Shown: positions 6,877 through 7,077 of the stretch, in pieces
Position numbering within the stretch: the first letter of the stretch is position 1
How the letters are laid out: each line of letters opens with the position of its first letter
Assembly: GCA_003645555.1 (NCBI GenBank)
Contig: QNFN01000096.1
Location: 1 to 7,077 of the forward strand
Reading direction: 5' to 3'
DNA length: 7,077 nt
From: Gammaproteobacteria bacterium
GTDB lineage: Bacteria > Pseudomonadota > Gammaproteobacteria > QNFN01
Notes under the pieces: generated by a model
Seen by the model: only the letters and a program-made list of their open reading frames with translations
Databases searched by the model: none
Told to the model about the DNA's origin: nothing
Made by a program: the position numbers and the translations under genes

Positions 6877-6915
6877 GCCGGGCCCCGCCCCTCACGCCAC
6901 CCTCCGTAGCCCGGC
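6877..6915. repeat. GC-rich inverted repeat in the lysR-ccmA gap
   Basis: GCCGGGC at 6877-6883 pairs with GCCCGGC at 6909-6915, giving a perfect 7-bp stem with a 25-base loop. It lies just after the LysR-family stop codon and could be a weak, possibly Rho-assisted, transcription end. No T-run follows on the minus strand, so it is not a standard intrinsic terminator. In a sequence this GC-rich it may be chance. Confidence 0.25.
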
Positions 6916-6941
6916 CGTGCCCGCGCCGGCGACCCGTGTTG

Positions 6942-7077
6942 TCACCCTTTTCCCGGTATATGCCAGACACTGGCGGACTCGCCGATGACTAACTCGCGTA
7001 ATCGGGTGGCGACCGCCGAGAGCCGCTTGCCCTGGCGCTGCACGATGTACCAATGACGCAGGATCGGAAACGGCTCG
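6942..7077 (-). CDS. LysR-family transcriptional regulator, C-terminal end only
   Basis: The minus strand from 7076 reads 44 residues to a TGA at 6942-6944. The segment EPFPILRHWYIVQRQGKRLS matches the C-terminal end of LysR-type regulator effector domains, where RHWY(V/I)V followed by a basic GKRLSP-like stretch is common. The DNA-binding domain and most of the effector domain lie beyond the right edge, so the subgroup and target cannot be told. It points the same way as ccmA and ends 126 bases before the TTG at 6815. LysR regulators usually control divergent genes, so this arrangement gives no strong reason to link it to ccm. Confidence 0.75.
   Translation of the reverse strand, partial: EPFPILRHWYIVQRQGKRLSAVATRLRELVIGESASVWHIPGKG

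Noticed and set aside
6877..6944. An intrinsic terminator between the LysR gene and ccmA
   Set aside because: A 7-bp GC stem exists, but it has a long loop and no following U-run, so it does not meet the usual criteria.
1..7077. An undescribed defence, mobile or biosynthetic system
   Set aside because: All but about 260 bases belong to recognised Ccm genes in canonical order. No repeats, integrase, transposase or unknown open frames remain unexplained.

Overview
The window holds an almost complete System I cytochrome c maturation (Ccm) operon, read entirely on the minus strand in the order ccmA-ccmB-ccmC-ccmD-ccmE-ccmF-ccmG-ccmH-ccmI. Every gene is recognised from family motifs. ccmI runs off the left edge of the window, and the C-terminal end of a LysR-type regulator enters at the right edge. 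The high GC content, the gene order, and a short CcmH separate from a TPR-bearing CcmI suggest a proteobacterium, most likely a gammaproteobacterium outside the enterics; in E. coli, CcmH and CcmI are one fused protein. The species cannot be named from this sequence.

Layout from right (upstream) to left: the end of a LysR-family gene (7077-6942); a 126-base intergenic gap (6941-6816) with an exact TATAAT hexamer; ccmA (ABC ATPase) and ccmB (permease); ccmC (heme handling) and ccmD (small membrane adaptor); ccmE (heme chaperone); ccmF (heme lyase core); ccmG (thioredoxin-like reductant); ccmH (apocytochrome thiol oxidoreductase); ccmI (apocytochrome chaperone). Spacing is very tight. ATGA stop/start overlaps join ccmC/ccmD, ccmG/ccmH and ccmH/ccmI, and ccmD/ccmE overlap by 11 bases. 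The gaps are only 4 to 19 bases at ccmA/B, B/C, E/F and F/G. This fits one transcript with translational coupling.

How the products work together, from established knowledge of System I: CcmC presents heme on the periplasmic face and, with CcmD, loads it onto the conserved histidine of CcmE. The CcmAB ATPase drives release of heme-loaded CcmE. CcmF, with CcmH and CcmI, takes heme from CcmE and attaches it to the CXXCH cysteines of apocytochrome c, which CcmG and CcmH keep reduced and CcmI holds by its C-terminus.

I see no undescribed system here: the region is a conserved housekeeping operon. The points worth a second look are small. They are a CX5C pair beside a heme-ligand histidine in CcmC, a tiny reading frame bridging ccmB and ccmC by stop/start overlaps at both ends, a possible promoter very close to an uncertain ccmA start, and a variant WWD motif in CcmC. 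There are no tRNA or rRNA genes, mobile elements, CRISPR arrays or notable repeats.
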